A stretch of DNA of 64,000 nucleotides from Burkholderiales bacterium (GTDB taxonomy: Bacteria > Pseudomonadota > Gammaproteobacteria > Burkholderiales > Burkholderiaceae_C), in assembly GCA_029268225.1 (NCBI GenBank), contig JAJUGJ010000002.1:124001-188000 (forward strand), written 5' to 3'. Shown here one piece after another: positions 1-11,890 of this stretch. Position 1 is the first letter of the stretch. Each line of letters opens with the position of its first letter. Both the position numbers and the translations under genes were made by a program. A model generated the notes under the pieces. The model saw only the letters and a program-made list of their open reading frames with translations. It had not been told where the DNA came from and made no database searches.

Positions 1-1289
1 CCATGGGCCAGGGCATAGGGCGCCATGACGCGGATGCGGCTGATGGCGTCGCTTTCGCTGTTGAGGCCGCCGTGGGCGTAGATCATCAGCTTGGCGCTGC
101 CACGCGCCTTCAGCCAGGCCAGCGGGCGGTGCAAGGTGGCGGCCTCCAGCGCGGTGAGGGCGCTCTCGGCCGTGATGTCGTTGCGCACCGGAAAGCCGCG
201 GTCCAGCACGATGGTGTGGCGGTAGGCCTGATCGGCGTCGAGCGGGCGGTGCTCGGGTTTCTGGATGTCGCGGTAGCGGCGGGTCAGGGCGTCGTCACCG
301 GCAATGAGGCCGGCCGGGCGGTCGGGCGCGCCGGCCGACAGGGCCGAGCCAAAGGGCACCAGAAAGCGTGGCGAGCGCGACACCGGCTGCTTGCCCGTGG
401 TGCCACGGTGCGAGGGCACGCCCAGCGTGAACACCCACGCATCGGTGCCGTGCATCACCCAGTCTTCGTAGGGCAGCAGCGCAAAGCCGTGCGAGCCCCA
501 GGCCTTGCCCCAGGAGTTCTGCACCACAAAGCCCTGTTCGTTGTAGCCCACCAGGGCAAAGGCGTGGCCGCCGGCGTCCTTGGGTTGGGCCACGGGCTTG
601 ATGCGCACCAGGTCGGCGTGGCCGCGCAGCGTCTTGCGCGCTGGCACGGCCCAGCCCTCATGTACGGTGGCCGACACGTACACGGCGCCGTTCTGGCGGA
701 TGGCGGCCTGCAGGTCCACCACCGAGCGCATGTCCACGCGGTAGTACACGCCCAGGGTGCAGGCCAGCGCGTCCACGTCCCAGTTGCGCTCGGGGTCGTC
801 GGGCTGGCTGGGGTCTTCCAGCGGGGTGGCCGGCAGGCGCCGCCCCTTGCGGTCGAGCACATAGGGCCACAGGGCTTCGCGGCACACGCCGTGGCGCTGC
901 CAGCCTTTGAGCGCCCCACGGCAGCTGGAGCCCTCGTAATCCTCGCCCGGCCATTCGTCGTACATGCGCGCCAGCTGGTAGAGCATGGCCGGGCTCACAC
1001 GGCGCGCCTCGGTGCCCGCCTGGGGCGTACCCATGTCCCGCACGAACAGCAGGTAGTTGACCACCGCCGCCAGCCCAAAGCCCGTGCAGGCCCCCTCCGA
1101 GCCCTGGTCCAGCAGGTGGCCGGCTGCGGCATAGGCGGGCAGCCACTGCTTGACCTCGGCGTCCGAGGGCCACTGTGCGGGCAGGTTGCCCAAAGGCGGT
1201 TGGTAGGGCCGGTCGCGCAGGTCCAGGCGGTCGGGGCGGGCGTCCAGCGACACGGTGCGCTGGCCAATCACAACCTGTCGGGTGGGCAT
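1..1289 (-). CDS. Papain-like (C1-type) cysteine peptidase with a C-terminal hydrolase-like segment, 3' part cut by window edge
   Basis: About 429 codons are visible and the gene runs off the left edge. The ATG is preceded by GGAGG at a normal distance. The N-terminal part reads like a bacterial C1 peptidase: DQGSEGACTGF places the nucleophile at about Cys68, GGHAFALVGYN places the catalytic His near 242, and QNSWGKAWG places the Asn near 258. No signal peptide or pro-peptide is obvious, so a cytoplasmic or non-classically exported enzyme is possible. After about residue 390 the sequence changes to AKLMIYAHGGLNSESDA, which resembles the strand-HGG turn (oxyanion hole) of alpha/beta hydrolases. 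The second domain is truncated here, so that part is inference. It is divergent from the monooxygenase gene to its right. Substrate unknown. Confidence 0.8.
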   Translation of the reverse strand, partial: MPTRQVVIGQRTVSLDARPDRLDLRDRPYQPPLGNLPAQWPSDAEVKQWLPAYAAAGHLLDQGSEGACTGFGLAAVVNYLLFVRDMGTPQAGTEARRVSPAMLYQLARMYDEWPGEDYEGSSCRGALKGWQRHGVCREALWPYVLDRKGRRLPATPLEDPSQPDDPERNWDVDALACTLGVYYRVDMRSVVDLQAAIRQNGAVYVSATVHEGWAVPARKTLRGHADLVRIKPVAQPKDAGGHAFALVGYNEQGFVVQNSWGKAWGSHGFALLPYEDWVMHGTDAWVFTLGVPSHRGTTGKQPVSRSPRFLVPFGSALSAGAPDRPAGLIAGDDALTRRYRDIQKPEHRPLDADQAYRHTIVLDRGFPVRNDITAESALTALEAATLHRPLAWLKARGSAKLMIYAHGGLNSESDAISRIRVMAPYALAH

Positions 1290-1491
1290 GTCCAGCCTCC
1301 TCGCTGCACGGGTGTTGGGGTGGGGCCGCTGGGCGCGGTCTTCTCACCTGATGGGATTTCATCGTATCGAGCGGCCAGTGGTCGCCTATCACTAACCTTA
1401 GGGGGGTGCGCGGAAACCCCTACTTGTCACGGCCGGCGTTTGTTCACACCATCCGAATCTGAAATCAATTGATGTCAGTTAAGGAATTGCC

Positions 1492-3018
1492 GTGTCCGTC
1501 CATCCCTTCCCCACGCCCGAGCACACCGATGTGCTGATCATTGGCGCAGGCCTGTCCGGCATCGGCGCGGCCTACTACCTGCAGCGCGACCAGCCCGGCA
1601 AGTCCTTCGTCATCCTGGAGTCGCGCGGGGCCTCGGGCGGCACCTGGGACCTGTTCCGCTACCCCGGCATCCGGTCTGATTCCGACCTGCACACCTTCGG
1701 CTACGAGTTCAAGCCCTGGGTGAACGACAAGGCCATTGCCGACGGCCCCGACATCCTGGCCTACCTGCGCGAGACCGCGGCCGAAAACGGTATCGACCGC
1801 CACATCCGCTACCGTCGCAAAGTGGTGTCAGCCGCCTGGTCGAGCCAGGAGGCCCGCTGGACCGTGACCGTGCAGCACACCGACACGGGCGAGACGCACA
1901 CCATCGTCTGCAAATGGCTGTTCTCGGCCGCGGGCTATTACCGCTACGACCAGGGCTTCACGCCGCGCTTTGAAGGCATCGAACAGTTCCAAGGCCAGGT
2001 GATCCACCCGCAGCACTGGCCGGAAGACCTGAACTACCGCGGCAAGCGCGTGGTGGTGATCGGCTCGGGCGCCACCGCTGTCACCCTCATCCCGTCGATG
2101 GCCAAGGAGGCCCAGCATGTGACCATGCTGCAGCGCACGCCCACCTATGTGATGACGCTGCCCGCCAAGGACCCGATCGCCAATCTGGCGCGCAAGCTGT
2201 TGCCTGCCGACAAAGCCTATGCCTTTGCCCGCCGCAAGAACATCGGGCTGCAGCGCGGCATCTGGCGCTTCTGTCAGAAGTACCCCAAGGCGGCGCGCCG
2301 CATCATCCGCTTCGTCAACAAGGCCTCGCTGCCCAAGGACTACCCGGTCGACGTGCACTTCAACCCGCCCTACAACCCGTGGGAGCAACGTCTGTGTGCG
2401 GTGCCCGATGGCGACCTGTTCAAGACCATCAAGGCGGGCAAGGCCTCGGTCGTGACCGACCACATTGACACCTTCACCGCGGGCGGCATCCGCCTGAAAT
2501 CGGGTCAGGAGCTACCGGCCGACATCATCGTCACGGCCACCGGGCTGAACCTGCAGCTGTTTGGCGGCATCACGCTCACCGTGGATGGCGAAGCCGTGGA
2601 CCTGTCGAAGAAGGTGGCCTTCAAGGGCATGATGCTCAGCGACCTGCCCAACTTCGCCTTCATCGTGGGCTACACCAACTCGTCGTGGACACTGAAGGTC
2701 GGCCTGCTGTGCGAACACTTCTGCCGCCTGCTGGCCCACATGGACCAGCACGGCTACGCGGTGGTGCGCCCGCGCCTGCCCTCACCCGACATGCCCACGC
2801 GCCCGCTGCTCGACTTTGGCGCAGGCTATGTGAAGCGTGCCCTGGGCCACCTGCCGCGCCAGGGCACCAGCGGCCCCTGGGTGATGGCGATGGATCCGAA
2901 CCACGACGCCCAGGTGCTGCGCCATGGCCCCATCGAAGACCCCTGTTTGGTGTTTGACAAGGCCGCACGTCCTGCCCATGCTGCGAACGTGCCCGCGGCG
3001 GTCGCCGTGAACGCCTGA
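1492..3018 (+). CDS. FAD-dependent monooxygenase, Baeyer-Villiger type
   Basis: A 508-residue class B flavoprotein monooxygenase. Visible motifs are the FAD Rossmann fingerprint [12 protein letters not shown] (residues 14-25), the family signature [12 protein letters not shown] (166-177, pattern FxGxxxHxxxWP) and the NADPH Rossmann motif [10 protein letters not shown] (187-196). Such enzymes insert oxygen next to a ketone or oxidise N or S atoms using NADPH and O2. The start is a GTG with AAGGAA just upstream; no in-frame ATG competes. The next gene follows after about 15 bp and is probably co-transcribed. That partner is a metal-dependent hydrolase family often found beside such monooxygenases, which suggests a ketone, terpenoid or steroid-like substrate route; the substrate itself cannot be read from sequence. 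Confidence 0.93.
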   Translation: MSVHPFPTPEHTDVLIIGAGLSGIGAAYYLQRDQPGKSFVILESRGASGGTWDLFRYPGIRSDSDLHTFGYEFKPWVNDKAIADGPDILAYLRETAAENGIDRHIRYRRKVVSAAWSSQEARWTVTVQHTDTGETHTIVCKWLFSAAGYYRYDQGFTPRFEGIEQFQGQVIHPQHWPEDLNYRGKRVVVIGSGATAVTLIPSMAKEAQHVTMLQRTPTYVMTLPAKDPIANLARKLLPADKAYAFARRKNIGLQRGIWRFCQKYPKAARRIIRFVNKASLPKDYPVDVHFNPPYNPWEQRLCAVPDGDLFKTIKAGKASVVTDHIDTFTAGGIRLKSGQELPADIIVTATGLNLQLFGGITLTVDGEAVDLSKKVAFKGMMLSDLPNFAFIVGYTNSSWTLKVGLLCEHFCRLLAHMDQHGYAVVRPRLPSPDMPTRPLLDFGAGYVKRALGHLPRQGTSGPWVMAMDPNHDAQVLRHGPIEDPCLVFDKAARPAHAANVPAAVAVNA

Positions 3019-3033
3019 AGTTGAGCCTTGGCC

Positions 3034-3918
3034 ATGTCCACCTCTGCCGCTTACGCCCACCCCGACATCGTCCCGCGCGAGAAGCTGTCCTTTGGCTTCG
3101 ACCGGGACATCCCGAAGTACTGGTTGGGGGGCGATGCGTTCAAGACGCGCTTTTGCGATGCCATGTCCACCATCTTTCCGGAAGGCGAGCGCTTTTTCAT
3201 CTCCTGCGTGCGCGACTTCCGCGATCAGGTCACCGACCCGCAGTTGCAGGAAGAGATCAAGCACTTCATGCGGCAGGAAGGGCAGCACGGTATCGTCCAC
3301 AGCCAGTTCAACGAACACCTGACAAAGCAGGGCATCCGCGTGGCACGCCTGGAGGGCGTCATGAAGTGGTGGCTGTTTGACGTGCTGCGCAAGTACCTGC
3401 CCAAAAAACACACGCTGGCGCTGACCGCCGCTTCCGAGCACCTCACCGCCATCATGGCCGAAGCCCTGTTCACGCGCAAAACCGTGATGGGCGACGCCGA
3501 CCCGCGCATGTTCGCCATGTACGCCTGGCACGCGATGGAGGAAATGGAGCACAAGGCCGTGGCCTTTGACGTGATGCAGAAGGTGGCCAAGGTCTGGTAT
3601 CCGCGCCGCGTGCTGGCGCTGGTCGAAACCACGCTGGCCTTCAACTTCAACGTGCTGTCTTTCACCAACGCGATGCTGCGCCGTGATGGTTTCAGCCGCT
3701 GGCAACGCGTCAAGCTGTTTGCCAAGGGCCTGGGCTGGGTCTATGGCCCCGGTGGCATGTTCATGGGCTGCTGGCGCGCTTACTGGCGCTATTACAAGCC
3801 CGGCTTCCACCCCTGGCAGGACGCCCCGTCGCCGCTGTACCAGGTGTGGCTGGACGCGTTCAATCGCTCAGGCGATCCGGTCGAAGCGGGCCGCCAGGTG
3901 TACGCGGCCGCTGCCTGA
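3034..3918 (+). CDS. Putative metal-dependent hydrolase, PF10118 family
   Basis: 294 residues from the ATG at 3034; an in-frame TTG two codons earlier is a weaker alternative. The protein matches the PF10118 family (predicted metal-dependent hydrolase) by its helical, histidine/glutamate-rich core: MRQEGQHGIVHSQFNEHL near residues 80-100, SEHLTAIMAEAL near 135, and WHAMEEMEHKAVAFD near 167-180. The repeated E..H pairs look like a di-metal site of ferritin-like arrangement (inference). No signal peptide; the stretch near 200-260 has moderately hydrophobic helices. It lies directly downstream of the Baeyer-Villiger monooxygenase and is probably in the same transcript, so it may act on the same lipid or ketone pathway. 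The biochemical reaction of this family is not established. Confidence 0.85.
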   Translation: MSTSAAYAHPDIVPREKLSFGFDRDIPKYWLGGDAFKTRFCDAMSTIFPEGERFFISCVRDFRDQVTDPQLQEEIKHFMRQEGQHGIVHSQFNEHLTKQGIRVARLEGVMKWWLFDVLRKYLPKKHTLALTAASEHLTAIMAEALFTRKTVMGDADPRMFAMYAWHAMEEMEHKAVAFDVMQKVAKVWYPRRVLALVETTLAFNFNVLSFTNAMLRRDGFSRWQRVKLFAKGLGWVYGPGGMFMGCWRAYWRYYKPGFHPWQDAPSPLYQVWLDAFNRSGDPVEAGRQVYAAAA

Positions 3919-3944
3919 GCGAAACGCCCGGTCACCCCTCCGGC

Positions 3945-5129
3945 TCAAGAAGCGGAGGACCGTAACCTGAGTGCCATCTCCGCAGACAGATCCTGCCCCC
4001 CGTCGTTGACCTCAAGGGCATCCCCGTCTGAAGAGGCCACACAAATGCGGTTGCGGCCATCGGTTTTGGCGCGGTACAGCGCCTGATCGGCCAGCTCGAT
4101 CAAGGTGGCCGGTGCGGTCCGTGCCGTGGGGTGCGAGGCCACGCCAATCGACAAGGTCACCCCGAACACCTGACCATCCACCTCCCAGTGCTGCGCCTCG
4201 ATGAGCTGCCGCCACTGCTCGGCACGCTCCAGGGCCACTTCCACGTCCACATCGGGCAGGAAGATCAGGAACTCTTCGCCCCCGTAACGGCAGCACAGGT
4301 CGCTGGTGCGCAGGCGTTGCAACAACAGCTCGGACACCCGGCACAGCACCTCGTCGCCCATGCGATGCCCGAACCGGTCATTGATCTGCTTGAAGTGGTC
4401 CAGATCGACCAGCAACACGCTCACGGGCGCAGCATCGCGGGCACAGCGATCGAACTCGCGCTGCAGGGTGTCGTTGAGATAGCGGCGGTTGTACAGCCCG
4501 GTCAGCGGGTCGCGATTGGCCTGCTCGGTCAGCTTCCCCTGCAAGGACTGCACGGCCTCCAGTTGTGCCTGCAACGCCTGCTCACTTTGGCGCAGCTTGA
4601 CCCGGGTGTCATTGAGCACCACGGTACGGCGGTGTGTGCTGCGTCCGAACATGGCCAGATAAATCGCCAGGCTCAGCAGGCTCATCAGGCTGACCGTCAA
4701 GGATGTGTCGGGGGCAAACGGCGCCTGCGCGCCCAGGGCCCACACCAGTGCCGCACCGCCGATCGCCGCCACCAACGCTTGCACGATGCCAACGGTGCCC
4801 CGAAACGCCGCCAGGTTCATGCACCCGCACAGCACCAGCAAGCCCATGATCCACAGGGGGAAGCCGAGCAGGGCACTCCACACACCGAAACAGAAGCTGT
4901 CGAGCAGCATGTTCTGGATCTCCGCCAGCAAGGGATTGGTGGCCCGGCGGGCACGCCAGTACACCACATGCGGATAGACCAGAAATTGCAGGCCCATGGC
5001 GACCCACATCGTCCAGGCCTGGCCGTGCTCCAGGAAGTACACCGAGAAAATGGCCACCGCGAACAACCACGACACCGCGCGATTGCGGTGATTCATGTGA
5101 ACAACCCAGTGGATCGGTTTGGCAGACAC
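3945..5129 (-). CDS. Membrane-bound diguanylate cyclase (MASE2-GGDEF)
   Basis: 394 residues from a GTG that has GGAAG seven bases upstream; an internal ATG (5096) is the alternative, and the longer open frame toward 5339 lacks coding character. The N-terminal half has several hydrophobic helices and the MASE2-like run FLEHGQAWTMWVAMGLQFLVYPHV, LLAEIQNMLLDSFCFGVWSAL. A short coiled coil (about 195-225, LRQSEQALQAQLEAVQSL) leads into a GGDEF domain with DPLTGLYNRRYL and the active site RYGGEEFLIF. The product-inhibition I-site RTSD lies five residues before GGEEF. It should make cyclic di-GMP from two GTP and be feedback inhibited. It is divergent from brnQ. Confidence 0.93.
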   Translation of the reverse strand: MSAKPIHWVVHMNHRNRAVSWLFAVAIFSVYFLEHGQAWTMWVAMGLQFLVYPHVVYWRARRATNPLLAEIQNMLLDSFCFGVWSALLGFPLWIMGLLVLCGCMNLAAFRGTVGIVQALVAAIGGAALVWALGAQAPFAPDTSLTVSLMSLLSLAIYLAMFGRSTHRRTVVLNDTRVKLRQSEQALQAQLEAVQSLQGKLTEQANRDPLTGLYNRRYLNDTLQREFDRCARDAAPVSVLLVDLDHFKQINDRFGHRMGDEVLCRVSELLLQRLRTSDLCCRYGGEEFLIFLPDVDVEVALERAEQWRQLIEAQHWEVDGQVFGVTLSIGVASHPTARTAPATLIELADQALYRAKTDGRNRICVASSDGDALEVNDGGQDLSAEMALRLRSSAS

Positions 5130-5337
5130 GGTGAGGCTTCCAGGAACGGAGGAACGCGGCGACAAGCACAAAATGTTACTGCCTCTGCAATCTACGCCAG
5201 TTCGGGCGCTCCCCTGAGCGTCGCCACCGGACGAAGTGGGGCGTTGTGCACAAGATCGTCCGATCCGTCCTCCGGCGCTCACCCCATGGTGGACAGTCCG
5301 AGCCGGTATGCTCGCACCATCCCTTTTGAGCTTGCAC

Positions 5338-6705
5338 ATGGCGCGTCTGCATCACTTCGATCTCCTGGCCCTGGGTTTCATGACCTTCGCGCTGTTTCTG
5401 GGAGCCGGCAACATCATCTTCCCCCCGCTGGCGGGCTTGCAAGCGGGTGAGCAACTGCTGCCTGCGGCGCTGGGCTTCCTGATGACCGCCGTGGGCCTGC
5501 CCCTGCTGACGGTGGTGGCCCTGGCACGGGTGGGCGGCGGCATGCCGGCCCTCACCGCTCCTTTGGGGCGCACCGCCGGCACCGCACTGGCCGTGGCCGT
5601 GTACCTGGTGATCGGCCCGCTGTTTGCCACCCCGCGTGCGGCCGTGGCCTCGTTCGAGATCGGCATCAGTCCCTTCAGCGGCATGGGAGCACTCGCCCTG
5701 AGCGCCTACACCAGCGCATTTTTCCTGGTGGTGTGGGCGCTGGTGCTGTTTCCGGGGCGTCTCATCGACATCGTGGGCAAGCTCATCACCCCGGTCCTCA
5801 TCGTGGCGCTCATCCTGCTCGGCGCCGCGGGCATCTGGCTGCCGGCCGGCCCTGTGGCACCACCGCAGGGGGATTACGTGAACCAGCCTCTGCTCAAAGG
5901 CTTTCTGGAAGGCTATCTGACCATGGACGCCTTGGGCGCACTGGTCTTCGGCATCGTGATCGCCACCGCAGTTCAGGACCGGGGGGTGCACGACCGCCGC
6001 CTGATCACCCGCTACTCCGTGATCGCCGTGCTGATCGCGGCCCTGGCGCTGGCATTGGTCTACGTGTCGCTCTTCTACCTGGGCGCCGGCAGCCACGTGC
6101 TGGCACAGGGTGTGAGCAATGGCGGTGAATTGCTGACGCGTTATGTGCAGCACAGTTTCGGCACCCCAGGCCTGCTGCTGTTGGCGGTGGTGATAGTGTT
6201 GGCCTGCCTCACGACGGCCGTGGGTCTGATGACCGCTTGCGGCGAGTTTTTCAGCGACTTGCTGGGCTTGCGTTACCGCCTGGTGGCCACGGTGTTCGTG
6301 CTGCTGAGCCTGCTCATCTCCAATGTCGGGCTCACGCAGCTGATCCAGTTTTCCATTCCGGTGCTGGTGGGGCTGTACCCGCTGGCCATCGTGTTGGTGG
6401 TGCTCAGCCTGTGCAGCCATGTCTGGCGCGTGCCCGAGCGGGTGTTCCGCCCCGTGATGGCCGTGACCTGCGTGTTCGGTGTGGCCGATGGCCTCAACGC
6501 CGTTGGCATCGGCCAATGGGTGGCGCACACCCTGAGCCTGCTGCCCCCTGATGGCCTGGCCTGGGCGAGCGTCAACACGGTGAGCACACACACCGCCCGC
6601 TTCTTCCAGGGCCTGCCGTTGGCTGAATGGGGCATGGCGTGGGTACTGCCGGTGGGCATCACCCTGCTCATCGCCGGTGGTGTGGATCGGTGGCGCAGCA
6701 GCTGA
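5338..6705 (+). CDS. brnQ: Branched-chain amino acid transport system II carrier protein (LIVCS family)
   Basis: 455 residues with about twelve hydrophobic membrane helices. The N-terminus MARLHHFDLLALGFMTFALFLGAGNIIFPP carries the hallmark FLGAGNIIFPP of BrnQ/LIVCS carriers, followed by GLPLLTVVALARVGG, GPLFATPRAAVASFEIG and a conserved C-terminal half. The family imports Leu, Ile and Val with Na+ or H+. The ATG at 5338 fits the family N-terminus; the open frame extends further upstream but overlaps the promoter region shared with the divergent diguanylate cyclase. It is single-gene, and the convergent downstream gene ends a few bases after its stop. Family assignment is firm; substrate preference is from family knowledge. 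Confidence 0.94.
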   Translation: MARLHHFDLLALGFMTFALFLGAGNIIFPPLAGLQAGEQLLPAALGFLMTAVGLPLLTVVALARVGGGMPALTAPLGRTAGTALAVAVYLVIGPLFATPRAAVASFEIGISPFSGMGALALSAYTSAFFLVVWALVLFPGRLIDIVGKLITPVLIVALILLGAAGIWLPAGPVAPPQGDYVNQPLLKGFLEGYLTMDALGALVFGIVIATAVQDRGVHDRRLITRYSVIAVLIAALALALVYVSLFYLGAGSHVLAQGVSNGGELLTRYVQHSFGTPGLLLLAVVIVLACLTTAVGLMTACGEFFSDLLGLRYRLVATVFVLLSLLISNVGLTQLIQFSIPVLVGLYPLAIVLVVLSLCSHVWRVPERVFRPVMAVTCVFGVADGLNAVGIGQWVAHTLSLLPPDGLAWASVNTVSTHTARFFQGLPLAEWGMAWVLPVGITLLIAGGVDRWRSS

Positions 6706-6713
6706 CCAAGCCC

Positions 6714-7001
6714 TCAGCGAATGCGCACCTTCGCGCCAGCCGGCTGCGTGCCCACGTCGAGCCCGAGGGCACGCAGGCTGGTGGCATCAATCCGCAACGC
6801 GCCGTCGGACTCGGAAATCACCCGCAAGGTGCGGCTGCGGGGCGAACCACCACCTGAGTTGTCTGGCCCTGGATCGTTGCCACCTCCGGTGGCACTGCCT
6901 CCGCCGTCATGCTCGCCAGGCGTGCTGCCACCGCCGTCACCAATGCCGAACGGGTCATCGGCATCTCGCCGCCCTGCCCACTGCCGGTCTGCGAACCGTC
7001 C
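6714..7001 (-). pseudogene. Out-of-frame 3' continuation of the secreted hypothetical protein
   Basis: This stretch is open in a frame different from the annotated N-terminal part. It reads DDPFGIGDGGGSTPGEHDGG, then a second Gly/Ser/Asn linker, then a compact end RVISESDGALRIDATSLRAL followed by GLDVGTQPAGAKVRIR and a stop. Codon third positions are rich in G and C like the neighbours, which suggests true coding sequence. It has no start codon or ribosome site of its own. Either a one-base slip occurred between about 6930 and 7001 (mutation or sequencing error) or programmed frameshifting is used; I favour the slip. Confidence 0.55.
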
Positions 7002-7354
7002 TCATCTGTCGCCAGCGGGCCACTCCCCGGACGCACACCACCCCCACGGCCACCGCGCACCGACATGGCCTGCAGACCTGGCTTGCTGAACTGCATGGCC
7101 GGACCGCGGACCGTGCCACGCAACGCAGCAGCTGCGCGCGCGGGATCGTAAGCCTCGACCTGCACCTCCCAGTGACCGGGACCGGTGGCAAACACCTTGC
7201 CGACCGTGAAGCCCAGGCTGTGCACGGCATCGGTGACCCACGCCTGCTCCGCCGGGGCCACAGCCGCCGGACGCACCTTCTTCACATCGACCGCGTGGGA
7301 CGGACCCGTCAACACGCACAGAACAAACAGAGCGGGAACAAAGGCAACACGCAT
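6818..7354 (-). CDS. Secreted hypothetical protein, apparently frameshifted near its C-terminal third
   Basis: 178 residues as read without correction. GGAGG precedes the ATG at 7354, and residues 1-20 form a signal peptide ending TGPSHA. The mature part starts VDVKKVRPAAVAPAEQAWV and contains a segment like a PepSY/periplasmic regulator fold (HSLGFTVGKVFATGPGHWEVQVEAYDP), though this is only a resemblance. After about residue 120 the reading frame becomes unlikely. The other frame, open from 7001 to a stop at 6714, encodes a Gly/Ser/Asp-rich linker and then RTLRVISESDGALRID...AKVRIR, with normal codon use. The gene probably continues to 6714 in that frame. It is convergent with brnQ; a gyrB terminator lies behind its start. 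Function unknown. Confidence 0.6.
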   Translation of the reverse strand: MRVAFVPALFVLCVLTGPSHAVDVKKVRPAAVAPAEQAWVTDAVHSLGFTVGKVFATGPGHWEVQVEAYDPARAAAALRGTVRGPAMQFSKPGLQAMSVRGGRGGGVRPGSGPLATDEDGSQTGSGQGGEMPMTRSALVTAVAARLASMTAEAVPPEVATIQGQTTQVVVRPAAAPCG

Positions 7355-7417
7355 ACGGGATCCCTCCGGGTGAAAAAACAGTGTAGCCCCGCGCGATTGA
7401 CCGATCGAGAACAAATG

Positions 7418-7444
7418 AAAACGCCCAGCATGGCCGGGCGTTTC
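7418..7444 (-). terminator. gyrB: Rho-independent terminator after gyrB
   Basis: On the minus strand ACGCCC pairs with GGGCGT around a 9-nt loop and is followed by TTTTC. It lies about 45 bp past the gyrB stop and before the next minus-strand gene start. Confidence 0.7.
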
Positions 7445-7485
7445 AGCTTCATCGATCATTTGGCGCCCTGCGACGCCCTGGATCA

Positions 7486-10161
<2,676 letters not shown>

Positions 10162-10173
10162 TCACGACGCCCC

Positions 10174-11295
10174 TCAAATGCGCATTGGCATCACGACGTA
10201 CTTGAAGCCCTCGTACTCGGGGTTGGTGATGAGCGCCGAGCTGTTGGCATCCTGCAGCGACACCGTCACCATGTCCTGGCTCATGTTGGCCAGCACGTCC
10301 ATCAGGTAGCCCACGTTGAAGCCGATCTCGAAGGTGTCGCCACCGTAGTCGATTTCGAGCTCTTCCTTGGCCTCTTCCTGCTCGGCGTTGCTCGAGGCGA
10401 TGCCCAGCACACCCGGCGCGAACGACATGCGCACACCCTTGAACTTTTCGCTCGTCAGGATGGCTGCGCGTTGCAGCGAGGCCAGCAAGGTGGTGCGACC
10501 GAGCGTGATGTGGTGCTTGTGGTTCTTGGGAATGACGCGGTTGTAGTCGGGGAACTTGCCCTCGACCAGCTTGGTCACGAACTCCAGACCGCCGAAGCTG
10601 AACTTGGCCTGGTTGCCGGCAAAGCGCATCTCGATGAGCTGCTCTTCTTCGCTCTTGCTGTCGTCCTTGAGCAGGCGTTGCAGCTCCAGCACCGTCTTGC
10701 GCGGCAGGATGACTTCCTGCTTGGGCATCTCGACGTCGAGGGTGGCCTGCGACAGGGCCAGGCGGTGACCGTCGGTCGCAACCAGCGTCAGCGTCTTGCC
10801 TTCAGCCACGAACAGGATGCCGTTGAGGTAGTAGCGGATATCGTGCACCGCCATCGCGAAGTGCACCTGGCTGATCAGCATCTTCAGCGTCTTTTGCGGC
10901 ACGCTGAAGGCAGGACCGAAGTCGGCCGCTTCCTGCACGAGCGGGAAGTCTTCGGCTGGCAGGCTTTGCAGCGTGAAGCGGCTCTTGCCACCTTGCAGCG
11001 TCAGCTTGGTCTGGTTGGCCGTGAGCGAGACGATCTGGTCCGAAGGCAGGCTCTTGAGGATGTCGCCCAACTTCTTGGCCCCGACGGTGATGGCGTAGTT
11101 GCCTTCATCGCCATCGAGTTGAGCCGTGGTGCGAATCTGGATTTCCAGGTCGCTGGTGATCAATTCGAGCTCGGAGCCTTGTTTGCGCAACAACACATTG
11201 GCCAAGATGGGCAGGGTGTGGCGGCGTTCCACGATCCCGGCCACCGATTGCAGGGCGGCAAGAACTTTCTCTTGAGCTGCTTTGAACACAATCAT
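10174..11295 (-). CDS. dnaN: DNA polymerase III subunit beta (sliding clamp)
   Basis: 373 residues, the family length. The start MIVFKAAQEKVLAALQSVAGIVERRHTLPILANVLL is the conserved N-terminus, and the end YEGFKYVVMPMRI is the conserved C-terminus. The protein forms a homodimeric ring of three similar domains per subunit and tethers polymerase III to DNA; HDIRYYLNGILF and TDGHRLALSQ are recognisable family segments of domain 2. It is downstream of dnaA but separated from it by 858 bp of origin-like DNA and by the dnaA terminator, so it must have its own promoter in that spacer. Confidence 0.99.
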   Translation of the reverse strand: MIVFKAAQEKVLAALQSVAGIVERRHTLPILANVLLRKQGSELELITSDLEIQIRTTAQLDGDEGNYAITVGAKKLGDILKSLPSDQIVSLTANQTKLTLQGGKSRFTLQSLPAEDFPLVQEAADFGPAFSVPQKTLKMLISQVHFAMAVHDIRYYLNGILFVAEGKTLTLVATDGHRLALSQATLDVEMPKQEVILPRKTVLELQRLLKDDSKSEEEQLIEMRFAGNQAKFSFGGLEFVTKLVEGKFPDYNRVIPKNHKHHITLGRTTLLASLQRAAILTSEKFKGVRMSFAPGVLGIASSNAEQEEAKEELEIDYGGDTFEIGFNVGYLMDVLANMSQDMVTVSLQDANSSALITNPEYEGFKYVVMPMRI

Positions 11296-11523
11296 CTGAG
11301 GGCTTTCCCAATAGTCACTGCCCGCACGGCTTCAGGGTCTTGTTTCAGGTGAGTCCGTGCGCAAACCCGCTGATCGTACCGCGGTTCCCGATGCCTTCAC
11401 GGATTGAGGTGACTCGGCATGGCACAGATCACGCAGTTCAGTGTCTTTCCTGCTGCGTTCGCGTTTTTTTGCTGTCCGTGGTGCTTTGCACTGTATTCAT
11501 ATCTGTCTTGATCTTTTTAATTC

Positions 11524-11724
11524 GTTGTAGTGGTAGAGGGCGCCTGAATCTGTGGACAAGTCATTTTTTCTTTTTGAAATCAATGATTTGAAGATGTCAA
11601 AACGATGTGGAAGTGGCAACTGATTGCCCCTGCACGGTTTGCCAACAACTTTGAAAACGGACGCCAGGCTGTGGACAAGTGATGACTTGTTCTGATCTTG
11701 TCCACAACTTTGTTGGCTTGACAG
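11524..11724 (+). repeat. oriC direct repeat, copy 1
   Basis: A 201-bp module opening with GTTGTAGTGGTAGAG and closing with a 55-bp block from the DnaA box at 11670. It matches copy 2 at 14 of 15 bases at the 5' end and 51 of 55 at the 3' end, with a diverged centre. The three DnaA-box-like sites have the same spacing as in copy 2 (119 versus 120 bp between the first and second, 28 bp between the second and third). Confidence 0.85.
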
Positions 11725-11890
11725 ACTCAGGTCTTCTCCGATCCAGACAGCATGTCTGGACGATCGGCTGCTTGAACGGGAAGTGATATGTCGCTTCAAA
11801 TCAATCCTGAACAAACGCTGAAACAAGTTCATTTTTTTGACGAGATCACATGCTCCGCTATCTTCACAATCATCTTTATCTTTCAAATTG

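Noticed and set aside
3..1472. A 489-residue open frame on the plus strand
   Set aside because: It is antisense to the papain-like gene, whose catalytic motifs are clear; the translation is low complexity (G/R/A/V/H) as expected from high-GC shadows.
11497..11886. A 129-residue minus-strand reading frame within the origin spacer
   Set aside because: It translates the DnaA-box repeats (QQSCGQDQNKSSLVHS) and has no ribosome site; not a gene.
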